A DNA stretch of 64,000 nucleotides from Sphingomonas sp. Its GTDB lineage: Bacteria > Pseudomonadota > Alphaproteobacteria > Sphingomonadales > Sphingomonadaceae. Under the pieces are notes generated by a model that ran no database searches, had not been told where the DNA came from, and saw nothing but the letters and a program-made list of their open reading frames with translations. Below are positions 36,201 to 44,075 of the stretch, one piece after another. A program made the translations under genes and the position numbers. Every line of letters begins with the position of its first letter. The first letter of the stretch is position 1. Location: the NCBI RefSeq assembly GCF_024508665.1, contig NZ_JANINP010000007.1, forward strand, positions 744,001 through 808,000, in the 5' to 3' direction.

Positions 36201-36344
36201 GGCAGTTGCCGCGGCACGGACGCGATAACGCGCCTGACGCGTGCCCGCCCGGTCGCTCTCGATCCGCCACGACAGGCGCGGACGCTCGACATCCGTGCCG
36301 AGCAGGTCACGCGTATATTCGGTGCGCAGGTCGACGACGCGCAT
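33225..36344 (-). CDS. GH78 alpha-L-rhamnosidase, apparently cytoplasmic
   Basis: The 1,039-residue protein has the GH78 multi-domain layout. N-terminal beta domains start MRVVDLRTEYTRDLLG, with a fibronectin-like element (RPRLSWRIES). The family region with ESYDARLEQAGWDEPGFD follows, then an (alpha/alpha)6 catalytic domain with PTDCPQRDERMGWMGDIQVF and WYLW-equivalent loops, then a C-terminal beta domain. No signal peptide is present, so it should act inside the cell on imported rhamnosides, unlike the exported GH106 pair. It starts two bases after the lactonase stop and precedes the racemase-like gene, placing rhamnose release in one transcript with rhamnonate breakdown and a transporter. 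Confidence 0.92.
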   Translation of the reverse strand: MRVVDLRTEYTRDLLGTDVERPRLSWRIESDRAGTRQARYRVRAAATAEALDSGALLWDSGEVAGDATFDVAYGGPALTPMQRVWWSVEATDDIGTSARSAPAWFETGLTAPDSWHADWIEAEDADAAADRAAGLAWVWSETALDERPHAFRIDFHAPEDLIFAEVLLAGKDHLRGVWINGAASPLDRHFDWDTYLPFWGTLAPYAGEIRPGRNSVCALVEADTTGFFPVDGGAFAALIRLHRADGSIERLVSGPAWKVRPSPPADWTSLQADTADWGPARPSGANVHNDPRPSEPAMLLRTEFDTRGPVVAARLYATALGAYDARINGRKVSDALLAPEMTVARDHILYQTYDVTDLIAPGVNALAATVGDGWYASPFGWRIERYGFGPAPRRLRAQLRLDYADGTSDWVTTGPGWKIAPSPILKSEIYDGESYDARLEQAGWDEPGFDAGNWLDVTVGKTPDTRLVAQTSPALKAVATRTAVAISEPLPGRYIFDFGQNFSGWVRIRAAGAAGTTITAKFAELLNPDGTADLSNLRLAKATDSFTLAGSGEEVFEPHFTYHGFRYVEVAGYPGVPTADDILGIVVHSACRETGTMTFADAPLLQTIWQNALWSQRSNFFSVPTDCPQRDERMGWMGDIQVFLDAAAFNMEVDPFIRRFLLEARAAQRPDGAYPIVVPQPLSFPDVVTAGWSEAGIILPWQLWQRYGDTAVIDENWDAMQAWMDFVARNNPDHIWRNDRGLDLGDWLSVDAIEPDDETTPRILCATAYWAWSAALMAEMAEATGRAAEAQHYRALRERIGEAFAAEFVAADGTAGNGSQASQVLALFMDLVPIDRRDAAADVLAADIHRRGMKLSTGFLGTPYILDVLADRGRLEEVAGLLLQTGYPSWGYMPSKGATTMWERWNGDTGDLSMNSYNHYAFGAIVGFFYRRLAGIAPAAPGFRRIAARPLWLPQIGRVSARYVSLVGPIETSTEGDAERLTRFTLSIPANTVAEVELPAGEWRDSGQTLDAHPAIRALTNDGETIRFEVGAGRYDFTT

Positions 36345-36346
36345 GG

Positions 36347-37252
36347 TCAGAGCGTCAGGCCGAGGCGGTAAAGCCGATTGGCGTTGCCTGCGAACAAGGC
36401 ACGGCGCTCGTCGTCGCTGAAATCGGCGACCACGGCGTTATAGGCGTCGAGATGCTGATCGAACCCACCGAACAATTTGTCGGTCGGAAAATCGCTGGCG
36501 AACATCGCGCGATCGGTGCCGAACAGCTCGATCGTCTCGAGCACATAGGCGCGCATCTGCTCGATCGTCCACGGGCGGAAGGCGAAGCCGATGCCCGAAA
36601 TCTTGACCGACACATGCGGGATCGCGGCGAGCGCCCGCATTCCCGCGCGCCACTCTTCCCGGCCGACCTCGCCGACCATCATGCCGGCATGGTTGACCAT
36701 GACCGGCACCTCGGGATGGCGCTCGAGCAATGGCGCGAGGCCGGGAAACTGACCGGGATAGGCCTGCAGATCGAAGCTCAACCCGTGCTTGCCGAGCAGC
36801 GCGAAGCCCGCTTTCCAGGCTTCGTCGCCGGTCACGTCGCGCGGCGTATAGGTACGCACGGGATCGGGGTGCCAGTTGACGATGTGGCGGATGCCCCGCA
36901 CCGACCGCCGCTCGGCATGCGCGGCAAGCAGCGCCTCGACCTTCGGGTCGTCCAACGCGGCGAAAGCGACGATCGCGTTCGGCATAGCGCGCGCGTCGGC
37001 CATCGCCTGCAGCCAGTCGGTTTCCTTCAACGCGTCCGCCGGGTCGGCGCCCGCGTCGATATGAACGATGCCGCGAACGTCCCAGCCGCGCGCATCGCTC
37101 AGATAATCGTCGAGCCCATAATCCCTGGCGATCGGCTCGACGCTGCCGTTCGGACCGTCCTCCGCAAAGGGCGGCGTCAGCCACGGATAGCGGATATGGG
37201 ACAAGTCCCACAGATGGACGTGTGCGTCGACGAAGGGCAGCCGCTCGGTCAT
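36347..37252 (-). CDS. Amidohydrolase-family lactonase, probable L-rhamnono-1,4-lactonase
   Basis: The 301-residue protein belongs to the COG3618 metal-dependent amidohydrolase group. It has the VDAHVHLWD metal motif near residues 8-16, a mid-chain RGIRHIVNWHPD, NHAG and the late FASDFPTDKLFGG aspartate. Relatives hydrolyse L-fucono-, L-rhamnono- and galactaro-lactones. In the Sphingomonas-type L-rhamnose pathway this step turns the lactone made by L-rhamnose dehydrogenase into L-rhamnonate. The neighbours rhmD, the SDR and the diketo-acid hydrolase supply the following steps, which makes the rhamnonolactone the best substrate. Activity on L-fuconolactone is also possible. Confidence 0.87.
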   Translation of the reverse strand: MTERLPFVDAHVHLWDLSHIRYPWLTPPFAEDGPNGSVEPIARDYGLDDYLSDARGWDVRGIVHIDAGADPADALKETDWLQAMADARAMPNAIVAFAALDDPKVEALLAAHAERRSVRGIRHIVNWHPDPVRTYTPRDVTGDEAWKAGFALLGKHGLSFDLQAYPGQFPGLAPLLERHPEVPVMVNHAGMMVGEVGREEWRAGMRALAAIPHVSVKISGIGFAFRPWTIEQMRAYVLETIELFGTDRAMFASDFPTDKLFGGFDQHLDAYNAVVADFSDDERRALFAGNANRLYRLGLTL

Positions 37253-37253
37253 G

Positions 37254-38003
37254 TCAGAAGGTCGTGCGGCCGCCCGACGTGTCGAAGGTCGATGCCGTGG
37301 TGAAGCTGCATTCCTCGCTGGCCATGAAGCAGACCATCGCGGCGGATTCGCTCACCTCGCCCAGCCGGCCCATCGGGATTTTCGAGCGCATGTAATCGAC
37401 CTGGCTCTGCGGCAGCTGCGCGAGGATCGGACTCTCGAACGTCGCCGGGGTCAGCGCGTTGGCGATCACGCCTTTCTCGGCGAGTTCCTTGCCCAGGCTC
37501 TTGGTGAAGCCGATCACGCCCGCCTTCGACGCCGAATAGGCGCTGGCATTGGGATTGCCTTCCTTGCCGGCGACCGATGCGATGTTGACGATGCGGCCAT
37601 AACCATTGGCCAGCATCAGCGGCACCACCGCCCGGTTGCAATAGAACAGGCCGTTCAGATTGATGTCGATCACGCGCTGCCAGCTGTCGATCGGGAATTC
37701 GTGCACGGGAACGGTCGCGCCGGTGATTCCGGCCGAGCAGACAAGCACGTCGACCTTGCCGAGCGCGGCGGCGCTGGCCTTGGCCGCCGCTTCGACCGCG
37801 ACGGGATCGGACACGTCGAGCGCCTGCGTGTCGGTCGCGCCGACTTCCTGCTTTGCCGCAGTCAGGGTCTCGGGATTGAGGTCCCAGAGTGCTACCGTGC
37901 CGCCTTCCTCGACGATACGCTTGGCGACGGCCTTGCCGAGGCCCGATGCGCCGCCGGTGACGATCGCCGCGCGCCCGGCGAAGCGGCCCGCATAGACGCT
38001 CAC
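37254..38003 (-). CDS. SDR dehydrogenase, probable 2-keto-3-deoxy-L-rhamnonate 4-dehydrogenase
   Basis: The 249-residue classical SDR has TGGASGLG (residues 16-23), CSAGITG, an INIASVAG-like serine strand (VNIASVAGKEGNPNA) and YSASK. The GTG at 38003 is chosen over an upstream ATG because it overlaps the FAH-family stop by GTGA, matching the spacing of this operon. In the diketo-hydrolase route it would oxidise C4 of L-2-keto-3-deoxyrhamnonate with NAD(+), giving the 2,4-diketo acid used by the next enzyme. The assignment rests on the complete neighbouring pathway; SDR sequence alone does not fix the substrate. Confidence 0.85.
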   Translation of the reverse strand: MSVYAGRFAGRAAIVTGGASGLGKAVAKRIVEEGGTVALWDLNPETLTAAKQEVGATDTQALDVSDPVAVEAAAKASAAALGKVDVLVCSAGITGATVPVHEFPIDSWQRVIDINLNGLFYCNRAVVPLMLANGYGRIVNIASVAGKEGNPNASAYSASKAGVIGFTKSLGKELAEKGVIANALTPATFESPILAQLPQSQVDYMRSKIPMGRLGEVSESAAMVCFMASEECSFTTASTFDTSGGRTTF

Positions 38004-38857
38004 TTCGCGGCGTCCCACGCGACGAATTGCTGGCGCTGCTCGCCCAGTTTCTCGATGCCGAGTTCGACCACGTCGCCCGCCTTCAGATACCAGGGCTCGG
38101 GCTTCTGGCCGAGACCGACGCCCGGCGGCGTCCCGGTGGTGATCACGTCACCCGGCAGCAAGGTCATGAATTGCGAGCAATAGGCCACGATCTGCGCGAC
38201 GGTGAAGATCATCGTCTTGCTGCTGCCATTCTGCATCTTCTTGCCGTTGACCGACAGCCACATGGCCAGGTTCTGCGGATCGCCGACCTCATCCGCGGTG
38301 ACCATCCACGGGCCGATCGGGCCAAAGGTCGGGAAACCCTTGCCCTTGTCCCAGGTCAGGCCGCGCTCGATCTGCCAGTGGCGTTCGGACACGTCGTTGA
38401 CCACGCAATAGCCCGCGACATGGTCGAGCGCGTTCGCCTCATCGACATAGGAAGCGGCAGTGCCGATCACGACGCCCAGCTCCACTTCCCAATCGGTCTT
38501 CTTGGAATCCTTTGGAATGGTGACGGGATCGTTCGGCCCCTGGATGCAGCTCACCCACTTCTGGAACACGACCGGTTCTTCGGGCACCGGCAGGTTCGAT
38601 TCCGCCGCGTGATCGGCGAAGTTGGTGCCGATCGCGATGAACTGACGCGTGCCAGTCACGCAGGCGCCATAGCGTACCTCACCTTCGACCAGCGGCAGTG
38701 AGGCGGGGTCGATCGCCGCCAGCTTGGCCAATGCGTCCTTACCCAGCTCGGCCGGACCGATGTCCGCGACATGGCCGGACAGGTCGCGAATGCGACCGTC
38801 CGCGTCGATCAGACCGGGCTTCTCGGCGCCCATGGCACCATAACGGCAGAGCTTCAT
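38000..38857 (-). CDS. Fumarylacetoacetate hydrolase-family 2,4-diketo-3-deoxy-L-rhamnonate hydrolase
   Basis: The 285-residue FAH-fold protein starts MKLCRYGAMGAEKPGLID. It carries the metal-binding KTDWEVELGVVIG segment and the TGTPPGVGLGQKP loop, both typical of the sugar-acid diketo hydrolases (the LRA6 and L-fuconate-pathway enzymes). It hydrolyses the 2,4-diketo acid from the preceding SDR step into pyruvate and L-lactate. GAGGAAT lies just upstream of ATG 38857, and the gene begins nine bases after the rhmD stop. The L-lactate product explains the lldD gene at 44852. Confidence 0.92.
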   Translation of the reverse strand: MKLCRYGAMGAEKPGLIDADGRIRDLSGHVADIGPAELGKDALAKLAAIDPASLPLVEGEVRYGACVTGTRQFIAIGTNFADHAAESNLPVPEEPVVFQKWVSCIQGPNDPVTIPKDSKKTDWEVELGVVIGTAASYVDEANALDHVAGYCVVNDVSERHWQIERGLTWDKGKGFPTFGPIGPWMVTADEVGDPQNLAMWLSVNGKKMQNGSSKTMIFTVAQIVAYCSQFMTLLPGDVITTGTPPGVGLGQKPEPWYLKAGDVVELGIEKLGEQRQQFVAWDAAK

Positions 38858-38866
38858 GGTTATTCC

Positions 38867-40054
38867 TCAGTTTGAATAGGGACGGTGCAGCGCGATATCG
38901 CGATTGAGCTCCACGCCAAAACCCGGTTTGTCGAGTTCGCTCGCACGGATGCGGCCGTTCACCGGCACCGGCTCGCCGAGCAATTGCGGCGCGAACATCG
39001 GCACCACCTCGGTCGGCCCCGGGTGCATCATCAGGAACTCGGCGAACGGCGAATTGTGGCGCGTGATGACGAAGTGATAGGAATAGACCGACGATCCATG
39101 CGGCACCATCAGAACGCCCCGGCTGTCGGCATAATTGGCGATCTTGATCAGCTCGGTGACGCCGCCGCACCATCCGACATCGGGCTGGATGATGTCACAG
39201 CATTCCATGTCCATCAGCATGCGGAAGCCCCAGCGCGTCGCCTCATGCTCGCCGGTGGTGACGAGCAGGCCCCTGGGGGCGTTCTTCTTCAACTGGGCAT
39301 AGCCCCAATAATCGTCGGGGCTGAGCGCCTCCTCGATCCATTTGAGCCCGCATTCGTGCCAGGCGCGCTGCGCGAGCCGGGTCGCATAATCGAGGTCGAG
39401 GCTCATCCAGCAATCGTACATCAGCCAGAAGTCGTCGCCGCACTTGCTGCGCATATCGGCGAGCAAGGCGATGTTCTTCTCCATCCCTTCGAGCCCTTCG
39501 GCCGGGCCGTGATGGAGCGGCAGCTTGCCGCCGATAAAGCCCAATTGCTTCGCGACATCCGGCCGCGAACCGGTCGCGTAGAATTGCAGCTCGTCGCGCA
39601 CCGCGCCGCCCAGCATGTGATAGACCGGCTCGCCGCGCAGCTTGCCGAGCAGATCCCAGAGCGCGAGGTCGACGCCCGAAATGGCGTTCACCACCAGACC
39701 CTTGCGTCCGTAATATTGGGTCGCGAAGTACATCTGGTCCCAGATAATCTCGTAATCGGCCGGGCTGCGGCCGACCAGGAAGCGCGACAGGTGCTTCTCG
39801 ACGATGAATGCGGCGGGCTCGCCGCCGGTCGTCACCGCGAAGCCGATCGTGCCGTCATCGGCCTCGAGTTCGACCAGCAGGGTGCCGAGCACGTTGATGC
39901 CGAAGCTTTGCCGCGACTGGCGATATTCGGGATAGCGCGCCATCGGCGTCGAAATATGGTCGTCGATCCAATGGCCGTCGCCCTGGTCGTGATAATCGGC
40001 GCCACCGCCCCTGACGGTGAACGCGCGAACATGCTTGATCTTCGACAGGCCCAT
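38867..40054 (-). CDS. rhmD: L-rhamnonate dehydratase (enolase superfamily)
   Basis: The 395-residue protein closely follows E. coli RhmD as I recall it: GGGADYHDQGDGHWIDDHIS near the start, RQSFGINVLGTLLVELEADD, ISGVDLALWDLLGKL, LMYDCWMSLD (metal Asp), EEALSPDDYWGY, TGEHEATRWGF, IIQPDVGWCGGVTE, the VPHGSSVYSYH catalytic histidine, and the FGVELNRD...RPYS end. It dehydrates L-rhamnonate to 2-keto-3-deoxy-L-rhamnonate in the cytoplasm with Mg(2+). AAGGA precedes the ATG. It is the first gene of the long minus-strand operon running to 29184, and an operator candidate lies 53 bases upstream. Confidence 0.96.
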   Translation of the reverse strand: MGLSKIKHVRAFTVRGGGADYHDQGDGHWIDDHISTPMARYPEYRQSRQSFGINVLGTLLVELEADDGTIGFAVTTGGEPAAFIVEKHLSRFLVGRSPADYEIIWDQMYFATQYYGRKGLVVNAISGVDLALWDLLGKLRGEPVYHMLGGAVRDELQFYATGSRPDVAKQLGFIGGKLPLHHGPAEGLEGMEKNIALLADMRSKCGDDFWLMYDCWMSLDLDYATRLAQRAWHECGLKWIEEALSPDDYWGYAQLKKNAPRGLLVTTGEHEATRWGFRMLMDMECCDIIQPDVGWCGGVTELIKIANYADSRGVLMVPHGSSVYSYHFVITRHNSPFAEFLMMHPGPTEVVPMFAPQLLGEPVPVNGRIRASELDKPGFGVELNRDIALHRPYSN

Positions 40055-40106
40055 CCGAATCCTTCCCCCGCGACGTCTTGAGCGGCATCGCTTCGCGCCT
40101 GATTGT

Positions 40107-40119
40107 ATAATATGACTAT
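40107..40119. promoter_or_regulatory. FadR-type operator candidate before the rhamnose operon
   Basis: ATAATATGACTAT matches nine of the ten fixed positions of ATNATAYNATNAT. It lies between the glcF stop (40125) and the rhmD start (40054), in the only AT-rich stretch there, placing it in the rhmD operon promoter region. Confidence 0.55.
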
Positions 40120-40124
40120 TGAAG

Positions 40125-41432
40125 TCAACCGTCCTTGGGGGTGTCGCGCCCTGCAAGTTGCGGCGGAACGGGGCCGCCGGTGGCCCAGTCGAGCAGCTCG
40201 ATCGTATGGACGACGGGAATGCCGAGCCGCGGCGCGAGCTGCATCGCGCAGCCGATATTGCCGGTGGCAATGACATCGGCTTCCAATCGCGCCAGATTGG
40301 CCGCCTTGCGATCTCCGAGCTGGCCGGCGATCTCGGGCTGGAGGATATTGTAAGTGCCCGCCGACCCGCAGCAGAGATGCGCCTCGATCGGCGTACGCAC
40401 GATATAGCCGGCACCGGCCAGCAAGCGCTTCGGCGCGTCGGTTACTTTCTGCCCATGCTGCAGCGAGCAGGCGGCGTGATAGGCGACCGTCAGGCCGCGG
40501 CCGTCGCCCAGCGGCAGGCCGGCATCGATCAACACTTCGCTGATGTCTCGCGCCAGGGCAGAGACCCGCGCCGCTTTCTCGGCATAGGCCGGATCGTGGC
40601 GCAGCATGAAGCCGTAATCCTTGATCGTCGTGCCGCAGCCCGATGCGGTGACGATGATCGCCTCTAGGCCGCCCGTCTCGATCTCGCGCGTCCAGGCATC
40701 GACATTGCGCCGCGCCGCCTCGAGGCTGGCATGTTCGCGCCCCATATGATGCACCAGGGCACCGCAGCATTGTTCGCCCGGGGCCAGCACCACGTCATAG
40801 CCGGCACGATCGAGCAGGCGGATGGCGGCGGCGCGGAATTCGGGGCGCAGCACGAGCTCGGCGCATCCCTGCAGCAAGGCGACGCGCGGGCGCGTGCCGG
40901 CGGTCGGACCGGGCTTCGGCGGAGCAGCTGGGATATTTTTCGGCGCCAGCGCCAGCATGGCGGCGATAGGGCGCAGCGCGCCGACCTTCGCGAAGAGCGG
41001 GGCCATTGGCCGACCGATCCGCGCCAGCCGCAAGGCGGTCCGGAAACGACCTGGATGGGGAAGCACCCAAGCCAGAATGCTGCGCAGCATTTGTTCGTGC
41101 CACGGGCGGTCGTAATGCTCGTTGATATAGGCCCGGGCATGGTCGACCAAGTGCATATAGTTCACGCCCGATGGGCAGGTCGTCATGCACGACAGGCAGG
41201 ACAGGCAGCGATCGACATGCTTGACGACCTCGGCGCTCGGCGCGCGTTCGTTCTCGAGCATGTCCTTGATCATGTAGATCCGCCCGCGCGGGCTATCGAG
41301 TTCGTCGCCGAGCAGGACATAGGTCGGACAGGTCGCGGTGCAGAAGCCGCAATGGACGCATTTGCGGATCACGCCTTCGGACGACGCCATCGCCGGATCG
41401 GCCAATTGCGCGGGGGAGAAGTGAGTCTGCAC
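40125..41432 (-). CDS. glcF: Glycolate oxidase iron-sulfur subunit
   Basis: The 435-residue protein has two N-terminal 4Fe-4S clusters: Cys25, 28, 31 and 35 in CVHCGFCTATCP, and Cys76, 79, 82 and 86 in CLSCLSCMTTCP. Two CCG-type domains follow (GEQCCGALVHH, HLCCGSAGTYN). It passes electrons from the flavin subunits to the respiratory chain. Its GTG start overlaps the glcE stop by one base. Glycolate in this island most plausibly comes from the RLP reaction at 26485. The complex could also oxidise D-lactate, since GlcDEF enzymes often accept it. Confidence 0.93.
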   Translation of the reverse strand: MQTHFSPAQLADPAMASSEGVIRKCVHCGFCTATCPTYVLLGDELDSPRGRIYMIKDMLENERAPSAEVVKHVDRCLSCLSCMTTCPSGVNYMHLVDHARAYINEHYDRPWHEQMLRSILAWVLPHPGRFRTALRLARIGRPMAPLFAKVGALRPIAAMLALAPKNIPAAPPKPGPTAGTRPRVALLQGCAELVLRPEFRAAAIRLLDRAGYDVVLAPGEQCCGALVHHMGREHASLEAARRNVDAWTREIETGGLEAIIVTASGCGTTIKDYGFMLRHDPAYAEKAARVSALARDISEVLIDAGLPLGDGRGLTVAYHAACSLQHGQKVTDAPKRLLAGAGYIVRTPIEAHLCCGSAGTYNILQPEIAGQLGDRKAANLARLEADVIATGNIGCAMQLAPRLGIPVVHTIELLDWATGGPVPPQLAGRDTPKDG

Positions 41433-42571
41433 TAGAAGCGTCCAGTCTCGAACACACCCGCCGGATCGAAGGCGCGGCGCACCCGCTCTTCCAGCGTTGC
41501 GAGCGCTTTAGGTTGCGGATGCAGCGCCGGCACGACGGCGCGGGTTTCGGCGTCGGCGCGCACGAGCATGGCGTGCCCGCCCATCTGGGCCGCGGCCGTG
41601 CGGATCGCCTGCGGGTCGTCCGCGCTCGCCAGCCAGAGCAGGCCACCGGCCCAGTCGAGCAGCCACCTGCCGCCGACCCCGGCGATCACGTCCGGCATCC
41701 GGGCGGCGGGGGCAACGATGCGCCACAGCGGCACGTCCGTGGGCAAGGGTGCGGCGGTCGTGATCGCGGGCCAGAGGCGCGCAGCTTCCGCATCGGCGAC
41801 CGGCGCGACGCCGTCGATCAGTGTCGTCACTATCGCAGCGCGCGCTTCGACCGAGCTGGGGAAACCGTCGAGCCGGATCGCGGTGAGCGGGGCGCCGTTC
41901 CAGTCCTGCAGATGCGCCGCCGCGGACACCTCGGCGGCCGATCCCATAGCGCGGGCCATCACCGAGATCGCGGCGGCAGGATCCAGTCCGGCGACGCCGA
42001 GCGTGACCTGCAGGCGCGGCGCCGGCAGCACCTTCAGCGTCACTTCGGTGATCGCGACGAGCCGGCCCCAGCTCCCCGTGACCAGCTTCGAGAGGTCGTA
42101 GCCGGTGACGTTCTTGACGACTTTCGCACCCGAGACGAAGCGTTCGCCGCGTCCCGATACGCCGACGAAGCCGAGCAGATGGTCGCGCGCAGCCCCGCGG
42201 CTGACGCGGGTCGGTCCCGCCACGCCCGCCGCGACGATGCCGCCGATCGTCGCCTCGCCATCGGCGCCGCCGAGCATCGCGCCGTGATCGAAAGGGTCGA
42301 ACGCCAGCATCTGGCCCTTGTCGGCGACCAAAGCCTGGATTTCGGCGAGCGGCGTCCCCGCCTTGACCGTCAGCACCAGTTCCGGCGGGTCGTAATCGAC
42401 CACGCCCGAAAAGCCGCGCATGTCGACGATCCGCGCATCGGGCGTCGGCGCGCCGATCGCGTCCTTGCTGCCGCCGCCGCGCAGCCGCAACCGCGTGCCG
42501 TCGCTTGCCGCATCGGCGATGATCGCGGCGAGCGCATCGGCGCTGTCGGGACGGATCGCGTCGGCCATCAT
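41432..42571 (-). CDS. glcE: Glycolate oxidase FAD-binding subunit GlcE
   Basis: The 379-residue PCMH-type FAD-binding protein has RLRGGGSKDAIG near residues 29-40, ATIGGIVAAGVAGP and KVVKNVTGYDLSKLVTGSWG, all standard GlcE blocks. It is shorter than GlcD because it lacks the full C-terminal catalytic domain. It forms part of the membrane-associated GlcDEF complex that turns glycolate into glyoxylate. It is encoded between glcD and glcF with single-base overlaps on both sides. The start is one of two adjacent ATG codons (42571 or 42568). Confidence 0.92.
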   Translation of the reverse strand: MMADAIRPDSADALAAIIADAASDGTRLRLRGGGSKDAIGAPTPDARIVDMRGFSGVVDYDPPELVLTVKAGTPLAEIQALVADKGQMLAFDPFDHGAMLGGADGEATIGGIVAAGVAGPTRVSRGAARDHLLGFVGVSGRGERFVSGAKVVKNVTGYDLSKLVTGSWGRLVAITEVTLKVLPAPRLQVTLGVAGLDPAAAISVMARAMGSAAEVSAAAHLQDWNGAPLTAIRLDGFPSSVEARAAIVTTLIDGVAPVADAEAARLWPAITTAAPLPTDVPLWRIVAPAARMPDVIAGVGGRWLLDWAGGLLWLASADDPQAIRTAAAQMGGHAMLVRADAETRAVVPALHPQPKALATLEERVRRAFDPAGVFETGRF

Positions 42572-44064
42572 CAGAAGCGTGGCAGATCGGGAAAGGGCAG
42601 GGCGCCGCGATGCACGTGCATCCGGCCGAGCTCGGCGCAGCGATGCAGCTCTGGGAACATCTTTCCGGGATTGAGCAGCAGGTCGGGATCGAACGCGCAT
42701 TTGACGCGCTGCTGCTGGGCGAGATCCACGGGCGAGAACATTACCGGCATCAGGTCGCGTTTCTCGACCCCGACGCCGTGCTCGCCGGTCAGCACGCCGC
42801 CGACCTCGACGCACAATCTCAATATGTCGGCGCCGAACGCCTCGGCCTGTTCGAGCTCGCCGGGCTTGTTGGCGTCGTAGAGGATCAGCGGATGGAGATT
42901 GCCGTCGCCGGCATGGAAGACATTGATCACCCCCAGGCCATATTGTTCGGACAGCGCGCGCATCCGCGTCAGCACGTCGGGCAGGCGGCGGCGCGGGATC
43001 GTCCCGTCCATGCAGAGGTAATCGGGCGCGAGCCGGCCTGCGGCCGGGAAGGCGGCCTTGCGCCCCGCCCAGAAGGCGACGCGTTCGGCGTCGTCGGTCG
43101 AGATGCGGATCGACACCGCGCCATTGGCCCGCGCGATCGTCTCGACCTCCTCGAGCAAATGGCTGCATTCGGCGGCGGGGCCGTCGAGCTCGACGATCAG
43201 CAATGCCTCGACGTCGAGCGGATAGCCGACCTGGACGAATGCCTCGGCGGCATGGACCGCGGGCTTGTCCATCATTTCCATGCCCGCAGGAATGATGCCG
43301 GCGGCGATCACGTCGGCGACGCAGCGCCCGGCGCCCTCGACCTCGGGGAAACCGATCAGCAGCGCGCGCGCCGTTTCGGGCCGGGGCAGGATGCGCACCG
43401 TCACTTCGGTGACGACGCCAAGCAGCCCTTCCGACCCGACGATCAGCCCGAGCAGATCGAGCCCCGCCGGCTCCAGCCCACGCCCGCCGACCCGCAGCAC
43501 TTCGCCCTCGATCGTGACGAATTCGACGCCGAGCACATTGTTGGTGGTGAGCCCGTATTTCAGGCAATGCACGCCGCCCGAATTCTCGGCGACGTTGCCG
43601 CCGATCGTGCAGGCGATCTGGCTCGACGGATCGGGCGCGTAATAGAAACCCTCGTCCTCGACCGCGCGTGTGATGGCGAGGTTGGTGACGCCGGGCTGCA
43701 CTACCGCGACCCGGTCGGCATAATCGACCTCGAGGATGCGGTTGAACCGCGCCATGCCCAACAGCACGCCGTCCGCCAGCGGCAGCGCGCCGCCCGACAG
43801 CGATGTGCCCGCGCCACGCGGCACCACCTTGACGCGATTGGCATGGCACCAGCGCAGGATCGCTGCGACCTGTTCGGTCGTCTCGGGCAGCACCACGACC
43901 ATCGGCGGCTGGCGATAGGCGGTCAGCGCGTCGGATTCGTAGGGACGCAATCCGTCGGGAGTGTCGATCACGCCTTCGCCCGGCACGATCGCGCGCATCG
44001 CGGCGACGATCTCCCCGCGGCGCGCGAGCACCGTTTCGTCGGGGGCGGGCATTGTGATCGACAT
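42571..44064 (-). CDS. glcD: Glycolate oxidase catalytic FAD subunit GlcD
   Basis: The 497-residue flavoprotein has the FAD segment VVPRGAGTSLSGGALPL near residues 82-98, CTIGGNVAENSGGVHCLKYG, IVGSEGLLGVVTEVTVR, the HAGDGNLHP metal and catalytic loop and the TGEHGVGVEKR C-terminal motif. It oxidises glycolate, and often D-lactate, at the inner membrane. It begins 11 bases after the L-rhamnose dehydrogenase stop in the lldD-rhaDH-glcDEF operon. Apart from the RLP, no other glycolate-producing enzyme was recognised in the window. Confidence 0.93.
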   Translation of the reverse strand: MSITMPAPDETVLARRGEIVAAMRAIVPGEGVIDTPDGLRPYESDALTAYRQPPMVVVLPETTEQVAAILRWCHANRVKVVPRGAGTSLSGGALPLADGVLLGMARFNRILEVDYADRVAVVQPGVTNLAITRAVEDEGFYYAPDPSSQIACTIGGNVAENSGGVHCLKYGLTTNNVLGVEFVTIEGEVLRVGGRGLEPAGLDLLGLIVGSEGLLGVVTEVTVRILPRPETARALLIGFPEVEGAGRCVADVIAAGIIPAGMEMMDKPAVHAAEAFVQVGYPLDVEALLIVELDGPAAECSHLLEEVETIARANGAVSIRISTDDAERVAFWAGRKAAFPAAGRLAPDYLCMDGTIPRRRLPDVLTRMRALSEQYGLGVINVFHAGDGNLHPLILYDANKPGELEQAEAFGADILRLCVEVGGVLTGEHGVGVEKRDLMPVMFSPVDLAQQQRVKCAFDPDLLLNPGKMFPELHRCAELGRMHVHRGALPFPDLPRF

Positions 44065-44075
44065 GGTGGCCGATG

